A stretch of 64,000 nucleotides of DNA from a bacterium HR21 (GCA_002898295.1 BEHX01000009.1:1-64000), one strand, 5' to 3'. Counted from the stretch's first letter, positions 41,215-51,585 are shown. Translations and numbers: made by a program. Notes: generated from the sequence alone by a model not told the origin.

Positions 41215-42440
41215 GAGCCGCGCCGTGGGGAAGTTCGTGGTGGAGACTGCACAATGACCGGAATGCCATCCCGGAGCAAGCGGCTGATGGCGTGGTAGCT
41301 CCCCGTGATGACCTGCGTGCCTTCGTGGAGTCCCTGGCGGATTTCAATGTAGTTGCGGTCGCTGATGCCTGTCTCTACCTGGACCATGCGGGCACGCCCA
41401 TTGTCGTGGATGAAGACCACCGTTGGGGGACGCCTCCGGGCAGAGGCGGTGGTGTCGGCGGTGTCCACTCGAACGGTGACGGCTTGCAGGGGGACGGCAA
41501 GCACATTGTGCCGTGTCTCTGTGCGGATTTCCGCGTTGCAGCTCATCCCCGGGCGCAGCCGGGGATCCGGGTTGAGCAGGAGGATTTTGACCTCAAAGCT
41601 GACAACCTGGTCCTGCGTACCGACTTGCCCGACCTTGGGAGAGTGGGCAATTTCGGTGACAACCCCGATGAAGCTCTGTTCCGGGAGAGCATCCACGGTC
41701 ACTTCTGCTGTGTCGCCGAGCTTGACCAAGGGGATGTCGTTTTCGTTGACGTCGACAACGGCGGTCAGGCGCCGCAGGTCGGCAATGCGGAGGAGTTCTG
41801 TGCCCTGCATTTGAGCTGTGCCGACGACTTTCTCGCCGAGCTTGACGGAGAGCGAGGTCACAATGCCGTCCATTGGGGCGTAGAGTGCAGTCCGTGAGAG
41901 CTGCAGCTGTGCCTGTCGGTGAGCGGCGCGGGCACGCTCGTACTCAGCAGCCGCAGCCTTGTAGCGGTTCAGGGCTTGCTCATGGGCGGTCCGAGCTTGG
42001 TCCAGCTCCTGCTTGGAGGCAAAGCCACGCCGGTATAGCTCGGTGACCCGTTCCAACTCCGATCGGGCGCGCTCCCATTCAGCTTTGGCAGCTTCCGTAG
42101 TCATTCGTGCCGCCTCGGCTGCCGCGGCGAACTGCTCAAGCTGTGACTGCGCAATATCGGGGCGAATCCGCACCAGGAGCTGACCTCGTCGGACCGTATC
42201 GCCTTCCTGGACAGTTAGCTCGATGATTTCCCCACTGGCTTCCGAGCTGAGCTTGACTTCCGTCTCCGGGCGGATGGTCCCGGTGGCACTCACCGTTTGC
42301 GTGATTGTTCGGCGTTGGACGGGCTCTACCGTTACGGCAACGGCATCGGTACCTTTGCCGGAGAAAAACACCGCCAGCACGAGCACAAGGATAACCCCGA
42401 TTCCACCGACGAGAAGCCAGCGACGGCGTTTCGCAGACAT
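41211..42440 (-). CDS. Membrane fusion protein (MacA-like periplasmic adaptor)
   Basis: This 409-aa protein has an N-terminal membrane anchor ([18 protein letters not shown]), a barrel-sandwich segment ([19 protein letters not shown]), a coiled-coil hairpin (about residues 95-195), and C-terminal beta-barrel domains. It links the ABC pair to TolC. The ATG at 42440 is the natural start (MSAKRRRW); a longer frame runs back into the tolC-like gene. It follows that gene by 11 bp. Confidence 0.93.
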   Translation of the reverse strand: MSAKRRRWLLVGGIGVILVLVLAVFFSGKGTDAVAVTVEPVQRRTITQTVSATGTIRPETEVKLSSEASGEIIELTVQEGDTVRRGQLLVRIRPDIAQSQLEQFAAAAEAARMTTEAAKAEWERARSELERVTELYRRGFASKQELDQARTAHEQALNRYKAAAAEYERARAAHRQAQLQLSRTALYAPMDGIVTSLSVKLGEKVVGTAQMQGTELLRIADLRRLTAVVDVNENDIPLVKLGDTAEVTVDALPEQSFIGVVTEIAHSPKVGQVGTQDQVVSFEVKILLLNPDPRLRPGMSCNAEIRTETRHNVLAVPLQAVTVRVDTADTTASARRRPPTVVFIHDNGRARMVQVETGISDRNYIEIRQGLHEGTQVITGSYHAISRLLRDGIPVIVQSPPRTSPRRGS

Positions 42441-42451
42441 GACAGCACGGA

Positions 42452-43789
42452 TTACGGTTCGACTGTCCCAAGGACAAAACGGAGCTGTGCCTGAGCAGCA
42501 AGGCAATCGTAGGTGAGTCCAATGAGGGTAACAACGGCGGAGAGACGCTGCGCTTCGGCAGCGAAGTATTCAAGCTGTGTAGCGGCACCGATGTCGTACC
42601 GCTGCCGGACACTCTCCGCGGCGATTTCCGCAGCACGGACAGAGCGTTGGGCAGCCTCCAGTTGGGAGGCCAGCCCTTCGAGTGTGAGCACAGCCGTTTG
42701 CAGCTCGGTGGCGATGTTCTGGCGCAGTTTCTCCAGCTCGCTCTCTGCCTGCCGGAGCTGGAGTTCGGCGCTCTGTATCTGCGCGTTCGTGCGGAAGTTC
42801 TCAAATAAGGGGACACTGAGCTGCACGCCGACAAATGTCCGTCCGAGCTGACTGAAGTCCCGCAGAGCACTGTTTGCCCAACTCCATCCCCCGCTTGCAG
42901 TCAACTGGGGGAAATAGCCACTGCGAGCGGTCATCTGGAGGGCTCGGGCTGCTTCCAGGCGGTGCTGCGCGGCGCGATAGTCGTGCCGGTGCTGGAGGGC
43001 GTACTGGAGCATTTCGGGGAAGTTCCCCCATTGCCGGGCAACGGCGCGGACGTCTTCCGGCGCAAGGGAATCCGGGATGGAAGGATCAGCGAATTCGACC
43101 ACTTCGGTGGGAGATACTCCAATGAGCCCGCGCAGGCGTGCAACGGCAAGGTCATATTGGTGCTTTGCTTGGAGCCACTCGACTTCCCGCTTGGATAGCT
43201 CTGCTTCTTGTGCATACACGGCTGACGCCGGCTGGCGCCCGACCTCAATCAGGGCGCGGAGGCGTTCGAGCTCCTGCCGAGCAAGGTCATAGGAGCGCTG
43301 CCGGACGGCGATGAGACGTTCGGCTTTCAAGACTTCCATGTACTGCCGGATAACCTCGGTGGCAACGCGCTGGCGAGCGGAGCTGAGCGCTGCCTCGGCG
43401 GCGGCAACGGAGGCTTGTGCGCGCTGGAAAGCCCCTTCCCGCTCGAAGCCGTTGAAGAGTGTGTAGCTCCCGATAAGGCTGAGACTATAGGCGTTCGGGT
43501 CCACCGATGGCAGTCGAATGACCTGACCACCTACGTTGATGCTGCGTCCTCCCTCGACATTGAGCTGCCGCGTGTAGCCGGCAGAGAGGGTCAGTGTGGG
43601 TAAGTACGCACCGAATGCCGCGGTCAGCTCCGCTCCAGCGGCGGCAAGCTGTGCCTGTGCTACCTGGATATCCGGGTGTGTTGCCAGCGCTCGTTGGAGA
43701 CAATCGCTGAGGCTGAGCCGCTTGCCTGGCGCCTGTGCCAGGAGCACCATGGGAATGGCTCCCCAACTGAGCACAGTGGACCACCTCAT
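42452..43789 (-). CDS. TolC-family outer-membrane efflux protein
   Basis: This 445-aa protein has a signal peptide (to about LLAQ) and two repeated OEP domains with long helical hairpins: LSLSDCLQRALATHPDIQVAQ opens the first and VRAVARQWGNFPEMLQYALQHR the second. SYTLFNGFEREG and VQLSVPLFENFRTNAQI are the paired barrel-strand motifs. It gives the exporter its outer-membrane channel. The ATG at 43789 is chosen; a longer frame to 43951 overlaps the upstream gene. Confidence 0.94.
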   Translation of the reverse strand: MRWSTVLSWGAIPMVLLAQAPGKRLSLSDCLQRALATHPDIQVAQAQLAAAGAELTAAFGAYLPTLTLSAGYTRQLNVEGGRSINVGGQVIRLPSVDPNAYSLSLIGSYTLFNGFEREGAFQRAQASVAAAEAALSSARQRVATEVIRQYMEVLKAERLIAVRQRSYDLARQELERLRALIEVGRQPASAVYAQEAELSKREVEWLQAKHQYDLAVARLRGLIGVSPTEVVEFADPSIPDSLAPEDVRAVARQWGNFPEMLQYALQHRHDYRAAQHRLEAARALQMTARSGYFPQLTASGGWSWANSALRDFSQLGRTFVGVQLSVPLFENFRTNAQIQSAELQLRQAESELEKLRQNIATELQTAVLTLEGLASQLEAAQRSVRAAEIAAESVRQRYDIGAATQLEYFAAEAQRLSAVVTLIGLTYDCLAAQAQLRFVLGTVEP

Positions 43790-43814
43790 GCGCAGGCTCC
43801 TCTTGATCCGACAT

Positions 43815-44693
43815 CTACCGCCGAGACTTCCGGGCAGGATGCGGCACAGACGGGACAGCAGGAGACGAACTCTGCCGGAGGTTCGTACGCCGTTCCTGCA
43901 GGCGGTACCAGAGGTTGAGGTAGTGCAGCCCGTGCTGCTCCCTTCCTTCAAGGGAGAGAGCGAGGCGAATTTCCTGCGTCACGTATGCCCACACCGGAAT
44001 CCCTTCCGCGGCAAGCAGGAAGCGTCCAAAGGCATTGACAACAGCGCGAGCACTCAGCAGGCTGTCCCGTACAAACCACCCCGTCCCAGTTGTAACGTAC
44101 TCGATGGCAGTGCAGCGGAAGCCGAGGGTGTCTACCGACGGGAATCGGCGCAGCAGCGCCGTCCGAAGAAAGCGCGGGGCGGGGGTCCCGTTTTCCCACA
44201 GTTCCAGGCTATCCTGGAGCAGCCAGGATTCGTGCAGGCGAATACACTGCTCGGCAAGCGGGATGAGGAACGGCAGCTGGAATGCCCCGCCCGGGCAGAC
44301 ACGTGAAGCCCCCTCCGGGGAGTGTGCCTCGAGGCGACGTCCCAGGCTGTCGAGCTGCAAGATGGTCGGACGTCGCTCACAGGGCGACTCCGGACGCATA
44401 CTCCGCAAAGTGTCCATGCGCTCCTGTGCCAGAAACTCCGTCGGGATAAGCCGGAGCCAGTATGTCCCATCGCTCCCGACCGAGTCGCAGATGAGCCAGA
44501 GTAGCTCGTAGCGTTCGCGCCACAGTGGTGCTCGCTGCCCGATGAGGATGCTATCCTGCGCTTCGACCCGATAGATGAGCGTATCGCCGGGCAGGAAGCG
44601 GTACCGCAGGCAGAGCGTGTCGGGCAAAATAGACCGCTGCGCTCCAAACCCGCCTGCTGGCAGGAGCAACAGCAGAGCACAGAACAGCATCAT
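43815..44693 (-). CDS. Secreted protein of unknown function in the exporter operon
   Basis: This 292-aa protein has a signal peptide (MMLFCALLLLLPAGGFGAQ) and a beta-rich body with the opening RYRFLPGDTLIYRVEAQDS. It resembles in layout the product of the gene directly upstream, so the two may be distant paralogs. No catalytic motif is seen. Its ATG overlaps the upstream stop (ATGA), and the TolC gene follows after 25 bp. It could be cargo or a periplasmic partner of the exporter. Confidence 0.65.
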   Translation of the reverse strand: MMLFCALLLLLPAGGFGAQRSILPDTLCLRYRFLPGDTLIYRVEAQDSILIGQRAPLWRERYELLWLICDSVGSDGTYWLRLIPTEFLAQERMDTLRSMRPESPCERRPTILQLDSLGRRLEAHSPEGASRVCPGGAFQLPFLIPLAEQCIRLHESWLLQDSLELWENGTPAPRFLRTALLRRFPSVDTLGFRCTAIEYVTTGTGWFVRDSLLSARAVVNAFGRFLLAAEGIPVWAYVTQEIRLALSLEGREQHGLHYLNLWYRLQERRTNLRQSSSPAVPSVPHPARKSRR

Positions 44694-45625
44694 CGGTGGC
44701 GGAGAAGGCTGCTGGCTTTTACGGTGACCGAACCCAGGAGCTCAACCTGTCCGACCACGGTAGTGGTCAATTCAAGCTGCAGCGCGCGGGTTACGATGAC
44801 CGGCATTCCCGTCCCCACCTCCACGTATGCAAGGGCGCTTCCTTGCCCTGAGCCGTCGCCAGTTACGGTCCCCCAGCCCTTTTGCTCAACTGTTGAGCGA
44901 AGCGTGAACGATTCGATCGCCGTGCGGATACGGGCACAGTGCTTGCCCAATGTATCCACCAGCGCTTCCAGCGTGTTGGTTGCCTTCAGGTGGCGGATGG
45001 AACGACCGCGGGCATTCTCGTCCTCGCTTACCAGCGTGTCCCGCTCTTCGACTGTCCATTGGTGTCCGGGCATGACCAGCGTATCGGGCAGCCGGACAAG
45101 GAGGAGCGGCTTGTTGAGCCAGTCGCCCCGCCAAGCAAACGGGGTGCGGTACAAACTCAGCAAGAAGCTACTATCGCGCACGTCCTCCGATTGCGTCAGT
45201 AATCGCCCGGAGGGGAGCAGGATGTATGTCACCACGATCCCCCCGTGAGAGGAGGTGAACACCGTGTCTTCCAGGGCAGTGTCTTCGAACTTCCGGGAGA
45301 GCGCCACGGAATCGAGCTGCATGCTCAGATGCAGCGTGTCTGCAGAGCGCACCACACGGTAGCGGAGCGGCATGCGTCGGGCAATGGTAAGCGTTGTTGT
45401 CTCGCCCCCACCCATACCCAGGAAGCTCTGCTCCTGTGTCACGGAGTCCTCTTGCTCGTAGAACCACTCGCTGCCCTCTGGTGGAGCGTAGCGCAGAAGG
45501 AGAGGCGATGGCGGGGATTGCAGCGCACGGTGCTTCTGCGCCCACAGTGGGCAAGCAAATGCCAAAAGCATACAGAGCAGTCCGCGGTGCCACCGAGTCC
45601 GAGAAGAGCAGGAGAGCGGGAGCAT
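44690..45625 (-). CDS. Secreted protein of unknown function heading the exporter operon
   Basis: This 311-aa protein has a signal peptide ending near CPLWAQ and a beta-rich body starting LRYAPPEGSEWFYEQEDS, with alternating short strands and many Thr/Ser/Val. It recalls the loosely defined DUF6263-type fold (two repeats, GxxxxT patterns), but this is a weak impression. ATG 45625 (MLPLSCSS) is preferred to an upstream start at 45664. It is the first gene of the operon. Confidence 0.65.
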   Translation of the reverse strand: MLPLSCSSRTRWHRGLLCMLLAFACPLWAQKHRALQSPPSPLLLRYAPPEGSEWFYEQEDSVTQEQSFLGMGGGETTTLTIARRMPLRYRVVRSADTLHLSMQLDSVALSRKFEDTALEDTVFTSSHGGIVVTYILLPSGRLLTQSEDVRDSSFLLSLYRTPFAWRGDWLNKPLLLVRLPDTLVMPGHQWTVEERDTLVSEDENARGRSIRHLKATNTLEALVDTLGKHCARIRTAIESFTLRSTVEQKGWGTVTGDGSGQGSALAYVEVGTGMPVIVTRALQLELTTTVVGQVELLGSVTVKASSLLRHR

Positions 45626-45777
45626 GGGGGAAGGCGTGTCGTTGAACAAGACAACCGACCACAAAATACGGCAGGATTCCGAGAGCCGGGGAGGATGAGC
45701 TGCTGCCGGATAACGGAGCAGGGAAAATCCCGATTTTTGTGCCGTCCTCGGGTCGTTTCAGCAGCAGAAGGGCATCC

Positions 45778-47385
45778 ATGACACCGCCGGAATCCCTTCG
45801 GCAGTGGCTGCAACGCAATGGGTTGCAGCACGTCGGTGCGGTCTACTACAACCTCTCTCCTGCTGAGCTCTACGAGCATGCGCTTCGCAATGGTGAAGGG
45901 GTGCTCTCAGCCCATGGGGCGCTCCTGGTGGTGACGGCGCCGTATACCGGGCGGAGCGCCAATGACAAGTTCATCGTGGAGGAGCCGAGCAGCCGCGAGC
46001 ACATCTGGTGGGGAAAGGTCAATCGCCCCTTTGCTCCGGAGAGCTTTGCGGCGCTGAAGGCGCGGTTGCTGGCATACTTCCAAGGGCGTCCGCTCTACGT
46101 TCGGGATTGCTACGGTGGGGCAGACCCGCGCTATCGGCTCCGGGTGCGTATCCTCACCGAGCGGGCATGGCACAGCCTGTTTGCCTACAACATGTTCATC
46201 CCGGCTGAGCCTGCCGAGGAAGGAGCCGAGCCGGATTTCGTCATCCTCCACGCTCCCGGCTTCAAGACCGTGCCGGAACTGGACCGGACACGCTCGGAGG
46301 TGGTCATCCTCATCAACTTCGCCGAACGTCTGGCGCTGATTGCCGGAACGGCATATGCCGGCGAGATCAAGAAGACGGTCTTCACTGTGCTCAACTACCT
46401 GTTGCCGCTCCGTGGCGTTTTCCCCATGCACTGTGCAGCCAACGTGGGCAAGGAAGGTGATGTGGCACTCTTCTTTGGGCTATCGGGCACGGGGAAGACC
46501 TCGCTTTCTACTGACCCGGAGCGGGCACTCATTGGCGATGATGAGCACGGCTGGGGGGAAGATGGGGTGTTCAACTTCGAGAACGGCTGCTATGCCAAGG
46601 TCATCAATCTCTCGCCCGAAGCAGAGCCGATCATCTACGCCCTGACACGCCGCTTCGGGACTGTTTTGGAGAATGTCGTCTATGACCCGGTCAGCCGCGA
46701 AGTCGACTACGCCGATGCGAGCATTACGGAGAATACCCGCGGCTCGTACTCGCGCTATGTCATGGACAACGTCGTGCCGGATAACCGCGGCGGACACCCT
46801 CGCCACATCTTCTTCCTCACCTGCGATGCCTTCGGTGTCATGCCGCCGATTTCCCGCTTGACACCGGCGCAGGCGATGTACCACTTCCTCTCCGGCTTCA
46901 CGGCAAAGGTTGCGGGGACGGAGCGAGGGGTGACGGACCCAGTGCCGACCTTCAGCACCTGTTTCGGTGCACCGTTCATGGTGCACTATCCGTGGGTCTA
47001 TGCGCGCATGTTGGCAGAGCGGATGGAACGGCACGGGAGCCGGGTATGGCTGGTCAATACGGGGTGGATCGGCGGCGGATTTGGAGTGGGCAAGCGCATC
47101 AGTATTGCGCACACGCGAGCGCTCCTGCGGGCAGCCCTGAGTGGAGCTCTGGATGCAGTACCGTATGTCCGCGAGCCCTTTTTCGGACTGGAAGTTCCCA
47201 CCGCCTGCCCCGGGGTGCCGGCAGAGATTCTCCAGCCGCGACAGCTGTGGAGTGATCCGGCAGCGTACGATGAAACGGCTCGCCGTCTGCAGCGCCTCTT
47301 TGCCGAGAACTTCCAGCAGTTCCAGGGGGTTCTCGATGGAGACCTCCTCCACGATATCCCGGCTGAGCTGGTTGCTGTCCGCTAG
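45778..47385 (+). CDS. pckA: Phosphoenolpyruvate carboxykinase (ATP)
   Basis: This 535-aa enzyme converts oxaloacetate and ATP to PEP, the entry step of gluconeogenesis. Conserved blocks are [13 protein letters not shown], the ATP-binding P-loop [11 protein letters not shown], the metal-binding DDEHGW motif, and [21 protein letters not shown] lies later. Length is typical. The ATG at 45778 has AGAAGG upstream. Together with fbp it indicates gluconeogenic growth. Confidence 0.97.
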   Translation: MTPPESLRQWLQRNGLQHVGAVYYNLSPAELYEHALRNGEGVLSAHGALLVVTAPYTGRSANDKFIVEEPSSREHIWWGKVNRPFAPESFAALKARLLAYFQGRPLYVRDCYGGADPRYRLRVRILTERAWHSLFAYNMFIPAEPAEEGAEPDFVILHAPGFKTVPELDRTRSEVVILINFAERLALIAGTAYAGEIKKTVFTVLNYLLPLRGVFPMHCAANVGKEGDVALFFGLSGTGKTSLSTDPERALIGDDEHGWGEDGVFNFENGCYAKVINLSPEAEPIIYALTRRFGTVLENVVYDPVSREVDYADASITENTRGSYSRYVMDNVVPDNRGGHPRHIFFLTCDAFGVMPPISRLTPAQAMYHFLSGFTAKVAGTERGVTDPVPTFSTCFGAPFMVHYPWVYARMLAERMERHGSRVWLVNTGWIGGGFGVGKRISIAHTRALLRAALSGALDAVPYVREPFFGLEVPTACPGVPAEILQPRQLWSDPAAYDETARRLQRLFAENFQQFQGVLDGDLLHDIPAELVAVR

Positions 47386-47394
47386 GGGGAACAG

Positions 47395-48405
47395 ATGCGG
47401 AGCATAGACCCGGCAACGCTCTCGTACCGGGAACGGCACCAGCTGGTCTTGAGCGGGATTGCCCCCCGTCCGATTGCCCTTGTTGCTACTCAGGACCGGC
47501 AGGGGCGGGTGAATCTGGCGCCCTTCAGCTTCTTCAATGCTTTTGCTTCGCATCCTCCCATCGTCGCCATCGGTCCGGCGCATTCTCTGCGGACGATGGA
47601 GCCGAAAGACACCCTGGTCAACCTGCTGGAGACGGGCGAGTGTACCATCAGTGTGGTCACTGCCCGGATTGCTGAGCAGGTCAATTTGGCATCGGCAGAG
47701 TATGCGCCCGGGGTGGATGAATTTGTCAAAGCTGGGCTGACGAAGCGTCCCAGCCAGCGGGTGCGTCCGCCGGGAGTGGCGGAATCGCCCTACATCATGG
47801 AGTGCGTTCTCTTGGAGCACATTCCGCTGGCGCGCGACCGTGGGGGAAATGGGAATCTGGTCATTCTGGAAGTGGTGCTCTTCCACGTTGCTGAGTCGGT
47901 GTTCGTCGAAGGGCGCATTGACCCGAACCGGATGCAGCTGGTAGGGCGTCTGGGATATGACTGGTACTGCCATGCCTTCGGAGAGGCGCTCCGGAAGATT
48001 CCGCGCCCGGTCGGCTGCGGTATTGGTGTGGATGCGCTCCCGGAGCCAATTCGGCGGAGTCCGATCCTGACAGGGGAGGACCTGGCATTGCTGGCTAGTG
48101 TGGAACAGCTCCCGGAGCCAGAGCCGGGCTTCCCAAGCTTCCCCGAGGGAATCAGCGCTGATGATGTGGAAATCGAGCTCGCCGCTGGGGAGCCGCTCCG
48201 GGCTCTCTATGCCCTGCTGCAGAGTCCCGTGGAGGGAGAGCAGCGCTGGATCATGCTGCAGCGGATTGCCCGCGGGTTCCTGCAGCAGCGCCGTGTGCGA
48301 GAAGCTTGGCAGACACTCCTGCTCCAGCCCGGGGTTGCCTCCGCGCAGAGTGCTACGGCGTCAACCACGGAGTCGGCTGCCGCGGCGCGTAGAGCGCCTC
48401 AATGA
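47395..48405 (+). CDS. Flavin reductase-like FMN-binding protein with C-terminal extension
   Basis: This 336-aa protein has an N-terminal flavin reductase-like split-barrel domain (about residues 15-200: SGIAPRPIALVATQDRQGRVNLAPFSFFNAF, and a conserved EYAPGVDEF segment). The remaining 130 residues are helical with an Ala/Ser-rich tail. Its substrate is unknown. It follows pckA by 9 bp. The tail overlaps the end of the acyl-CoA synthetase gene by 53 bp in the convergent direction. Confidence 0.83.
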   Translation: MRSIDPATLSYRERHQLVLSGIAPRPIALVATQDRQGRVNLAPFSFFNAFASHPPIVAIGPAHSLRTMEPKDTLVNLLETGECTISVVTARIAEQVNLASAEYAPGVDEFVKAGLTKRPSQRVRPPGVAESPYIMECVLLEHIPLARDRGGNGNLVILEVVLFHVAESVFVEGRIDPNRMQLVGRLGYDWYCHAFGEALRKIPRPVGCGIGVDALPEPIRRSPILTGEDLALLASVEQLPEPEPGFPSFPEGISADDVEIELAAGEPLRALYALLQSPVEGEQRWIMLQRIARGFLQQRRVREAWQTLLLQPGVASAQSATASTTESAAAARRAPQ

Positions 48406-50170
48406 GCTCGGCGTACTTGTGTTCTACGGCGCTGCGACGGACCTTGAGCGTTGGGGTAAGCTCGCCTTCCTCGATGGAAAACGGTTTCGGTAGCACAGCG
48501 AAGCGGCGTACCTGCTCGTAGCGTGCCAGCGGACGCTGCAGCCGTTGAATTTCCTGCCAGAGCAATTCCAAAACCTGGGGATGACGGAGAAGGCTTTCGC
48601 GGTCTGCGACGGCAATGCCGTGCTCTGATGCCCATGTGGAGAGCGCTTCGAACTCCGGGACGATGAGAGCTGTACAGTACGGGCGCCGGTCCCCGATGAG
48701 AAGGCACTGGTCAATGTAGGGGCTGCGGCACAGGAGCTGCTCGATGGGCTGTGGGGCAATGTTTTTTCCCCCGCTGCTGACGAACAGGTGCTTCTTGCGG
48801 TCGGTGATCACCAGATTGCCACGGGCGCTCCAGCTCCCGATATCCCCAGTGTGGAGCCACCCGTCGGCATCGATCACTGCTTCGGTAGCGTCGGGGTCCT
48901 TCCAGTAACCGAGCATGATGTTCGGACCACGGGCCAGGATTTCCCCGTCCTCTGCGAGGCGAATCTCCACGTTGTCCAATGGCTTCCCGACCGTTCCCAG
49001 CTCGATGTCATCGAGTCGGTTGACTGTCAGCACAGGGGCGGCTTCGGTCAGCCCATAGCCTTCCAGGATAGGGATACCAATGGCGCAGAAGAATGCTCCA
49101 ACATCCACCGCGAGCGCTGCCCCACCGGAGACGAAGAAGCGCAAGCGTCCTCCGAAGCGTTCCCGGATTTTCCGGAGGACCAGTTGGTCTGCCAGCCTGT
49201 GGGAAAGACGCAGCCGAGCTGCAAGCTGGCGCCGTTGGCGGGCATGCCAGCTTTGGTGCCCAACCTGGAGCGCCCAGCGGATGAGGTGCTGGCGTGCAGG
49301 AGGTTCCTTGGCAATGGCTGTGAGAATCCGAGCCTGTGCCCGCTCGAAGAGTCGCGGAACACTTGTCATCACGGTCGGGCGTACTTCCAGAATGTTCTGC
49401 GGCACGGTTTCGATGGACTCTGCAAACGCGATGGTTGCCCCAGCGGCGAAGGCGCTGTAGTAGCCTGTTGTGCGCTCGTACGAATGACTGAGCGGCAGGT
49501 ATGACAGGAGTACATCTGTGTGGTCAATCGGTACGGCACGGAGCGCTGCCTGGATGTTTGCCACAACGTTGGCATGGGTGAGCATGACCCCCTTCGGAGT
49601 TCCGGTCGTGCCGCTGGTGTAGATGAGCGTCAGCAGGTCCTCAGGACGTACCTGTTGCGCTGTTGCCAGGTACTCGTGGCGCAGCAGTGTGTGGTCTTCT
49701 GGCACACTGCCGAGGAGCTCACGCCAGGAAAGCACGGGCTCTTCGACGGGGTCCTCGCTGAAGAGGATGGCATGCTGGACGTGCCCAAGGCGATGCCAAA
49801 CACTGCGGAGTTTGATCCATTGGAACCGGTTGGAGACGAAGACGGCAACAGCCTCGCTGTGGTCGAAGATGTATTCCAGCTGCTCGGCGGTCAGAGTCGG
49901 GAAAGCTGGGACGCTCACGGCCCCGAGCCCGGCCAGCGCCAAGTCTGCCACAATCCATTCGAGCCGATTTTCGGAGACAATTCCCACCCGACTTCGGGGA
50001 CCGATACCGAGAGAACGCAATGCTGCTGCACACCGGAAGACCTGGTCTGCCAGCTCTGCGTATGTGATGGGGTGATACGCTCCGTGCTGCCGAACGAGGA
50101 AAGCAGCTTTGCGTTCCCCAAAGCGCTCGGTCACGTGTAGGAACAGCTCCGGTATCGTCCGGAAGGTCAT
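48353..50170 (-). CDS. Long-chain acyl-CoA synthetase (AMP-forming)
   Basis: This 605-aa adenylate-forming enzyme activates fatty acids. The ATP-binding motif IYTSGTTGTPKGVMLTHANV is clear, then GYGLTEAAPVLTVN and the hinge GDIGSWSARGNLVITDRKKHL. It belongs to the FAA1/long-chain group (LIVPEFEAL near the C-terminus). A TAnnTTTG box lies about 30 bp upstream. Its 3' end overlaps the convergent flavin reductase-like gene by 53 bp. Confidence 0.94.
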   Translation of the reverse strand: MTFRTIPELFLHVTERFGERKAAFLVRQHGAYHPITYAELADQVFRCAAALRSLGIGPRSRVGIVSENRLEWIVADLALAGLGAVSVPAFPTLTAEQLEYIFDHSEAVAVFVSNRFQWIKLRSVWHRLGHVQHAILFSEDPVEEPVLSWRELLGSVPEDHTLLRHEYLATAQQVRPEDLLTLIYTSGTTGTPKGVMLTHANVVANIQAALRAVPIDHTDVLLSYLPLSHSYERTTGYYSAFAAGATIAFAESIETVPQNILEVRPTVMTSVPRLFERAQARILTAIAKEPPARQHLIRWALQVGHQSWHARQRRQLAARLRLSHRLADQLVLRKIRERFGGRLRFFVSGGAALAVDVGAFFCAIGIPILEGYGLTEAAPVLTVNRLDDIELGTVGKPLDNVEIRLAEDGEILARGPNIMLGYWKDPDATEAVIDADGWLHTGDIGSWSARGNLVITDRKKHLFVSSGGKNIAPQPIEQLLCRSPYIDQCLLIGDRRPYCTALIVPEFEALSTWASEHGIAVADRESLLRHPQVLELLWQEIQRLQRPLARYEQVRRFAVLPKPFSIEEGELTPTLKVRRSAVEHKYAELIEALYAPRQPTPWLTP

Positions 50171-50199
50171 CGGTGCAGCGATGCACGGTGTAACTGTAC

Positions 50200-50207
50200 C
50201 AAATATA
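50200..50207 (-). promoter_or_regulatory. TAnnTTTG -7 promoter element upstream of the acyl-CoA synthetase gene
   Basis: On the minus strand the octamer is TATATTTG. A start near 50193 gives a leader of about 23 nt. No convincing -33 box is seen. Confidence 0.5.
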
Positions 50208-50251
50208 GCGGCTCCGCAGTAGATGGGCGGCGTTCGTCTCTAGGACACGCA

Positions 50252-50683
50252 ATGGTGTGGTATCAACGGCGAATTCAGCTTGCGCCCAAAGCGCGGGGCA
50301 TCCACTTGGTGACGCAGGAAATTCTGCAGCAGCTTCCCGAGCTGCAGCGCCTGCGGGTGGGAATGCTTCACTTGTTCTTGCAGCATACAAGCGCTAGTTT
50401 GGCGCTTAATGAGAATGCAGACCCCGCAGTGCGCACGGATCTCGAGCGCTTCCTGCGCCGTCTGGTTCCAGAAGATGAGCGGCTGTACGAGCATACGGTG
50501 GAAGGACCCGATGACATGACCTCACACATCAAGAGCGTGCTCATCGGCTGCTCGGTGCTCATCCCCGTGGTCGATGGGCGTCTGGGGCTTGGGACATGGC
50601 AGGGAATCTACCTATGTGAACATCGCGAGCGTGCCCGGGCACGCACGATCCTGGCAACGGTATGGGGAGAGGAACGTGCATGA
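50252..50683 (+). CDS. YjbQ/UPF0047 family protein
   Basis: This 143-aa small enzyme of the YjbQ family carries the family blocks LHLFLQHTSASLALNENADP and DDMTSHIKSVLIG with the conserved metal-binding histidines, followed by LGLGTWQGIYLCEHR. E. coli YjbQ has weak thiamine phosphate synthase activity; its physiological role is not settled. It starts the inositol cluster and its stop overlaps the next ATG (ATGA). Confidence 0.94.
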   Translation: MVWYQRRIQLAPKARGIHLVTQEILQQLPELQRLRVGMLHLFLQHTSASLALNENADPAVRTDLERFLRRLVPEDERLYEHTVEGPDDMTSHIKSVLIGCSVLIPVVDGRLGLGTWQGIYLCEHRERARARTILATVWGEERA

Positions 50684-51555
50684 GCGGGGAAGCTCTGGCG
50701 GAGCGCTCTCGTGCATGGCGCCCGGTCGAGATTGAGGAACCAACGAATCGGTGGATCATCCATCCGCTCAGTTGGGGAGTTGCGCGGTGGTGTGCCCGCC
50801 GGGGAATCCATCCCGACGTGGTATCCCTGATCGGGCTCTGCTGCGGGATTGGAGCGGCAGTAGCATATGGATCGTGGCACAAGGGCTGGACGTGTGGGGT
50901 TGGATTCCTCTGCATGCTGCTCTGGCATGTCTTCGATGGTGCCGATGGGCAAGTAGCTCGGCTGACTGGACGGGCATCTGAATGGGGCAAAGTCATGGAT
51001 GGACTCTGCGATCACGGGACGTTCGTTGCACTGTACGGTGCGTTGAGCTGGTCGTTGCTCCCGCTCATGGGAGCAGAAGCGGTGCTCCTGGCAGCAGCAG
51101 CGGGGATAAGCCACTTTGTCCAGGCGACGGCCTATGAACGGCAGCGCCAGCTTTACGAGTTCATCGTTCTGGGAAAGCCGGCTCTTACGGCGGCGGTGGC
51201 GCACATCCCGTGGGCGGTTCGATGGCTCTATCGGCTCTATCTGGCGGTTCAGCGTGGACTCAGCGGGGAGAAGCGCCTCTTGGCGCTCGTTGCCCACCAG
51301 CCTGCCTCAATGGAGCAGCTTCGTCAGCTCTATCGCCAGATGTTCCGTCCAGTTGTGGCAGGATGGTCGGCATTGAGCTCGAACTATCGCACCCTTGTCC
51401 TATTTGCCGCATGTTGTGGTGGATCCCCTGCGGCGTTCTTCTGGTGGGAACTCCTGGGACTCAATGCGGTGCTGCTGGCGCTGCTGCTCTGGACCCACCG
51501 TCGGCAGCGGCGGTGGACAGAGCGTATACGGGAGGAAAGTGCTCAACGTCTCTGA
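50680..51555 (+). CDS. CDP-alcohol phosphotransferase (candidate inositol-phosphodiester synthase)
   Basis: This 291-aa membrane enzyme has the full CDP-alcohol phosphotransferase signature in FDGADGQVARLTGRASEWGK and VMDGLCD (DxxDGxxARx8Gx3Dx3D), near residues 90-115. Six or so hydrophobic segments surround it. Family members exchange CMP of a CDP-alcohol for an alcohol. In a cluster with inositol-phosphate synthase and a cytidylyltransferase, it is predicted to use CDP-inositol (DIPP synthase-like), but a lipid substrate (phosphatidylinositol-type) is equally possible. The ATG overlaps the yjbQ stop (ATGA). Confidence 0.85.
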   Translation: MSGEALAERSRAWRPVEIEEPTNRWIIHPLSWGVARWCARRGIHPDVVSLIGLCCGIGAAVAYGSWHKGWTCGVGFLCMLLWHVFDGADGQVARLTGRASEWGKVMDGLCDHGTFVALYGALSWSLLPLMGAEAVLLAAAAGISHFVQATAYERQRQLYEFIVLGKPALTAAVAHIPWAVRWLYRLYLAVQRGLSGEKRLLALVAHQPASMEQLRQLYRQMFRPVVAGWSALSSNYRTLVLFAACCGGSPAAFFWWELLGLNAVLLALLLWTHRRQRRWTERIREESAQRL

Positions 51556-51585
51556 ACCCGATCGGACACACGGGGTAGTAGCAGC

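Noticed and set aside
45730-45737. GATTTTTG upstream of pckA as a -7 box
   Set aside because: First base deviates from TAnnTTTG; not enough on its own.
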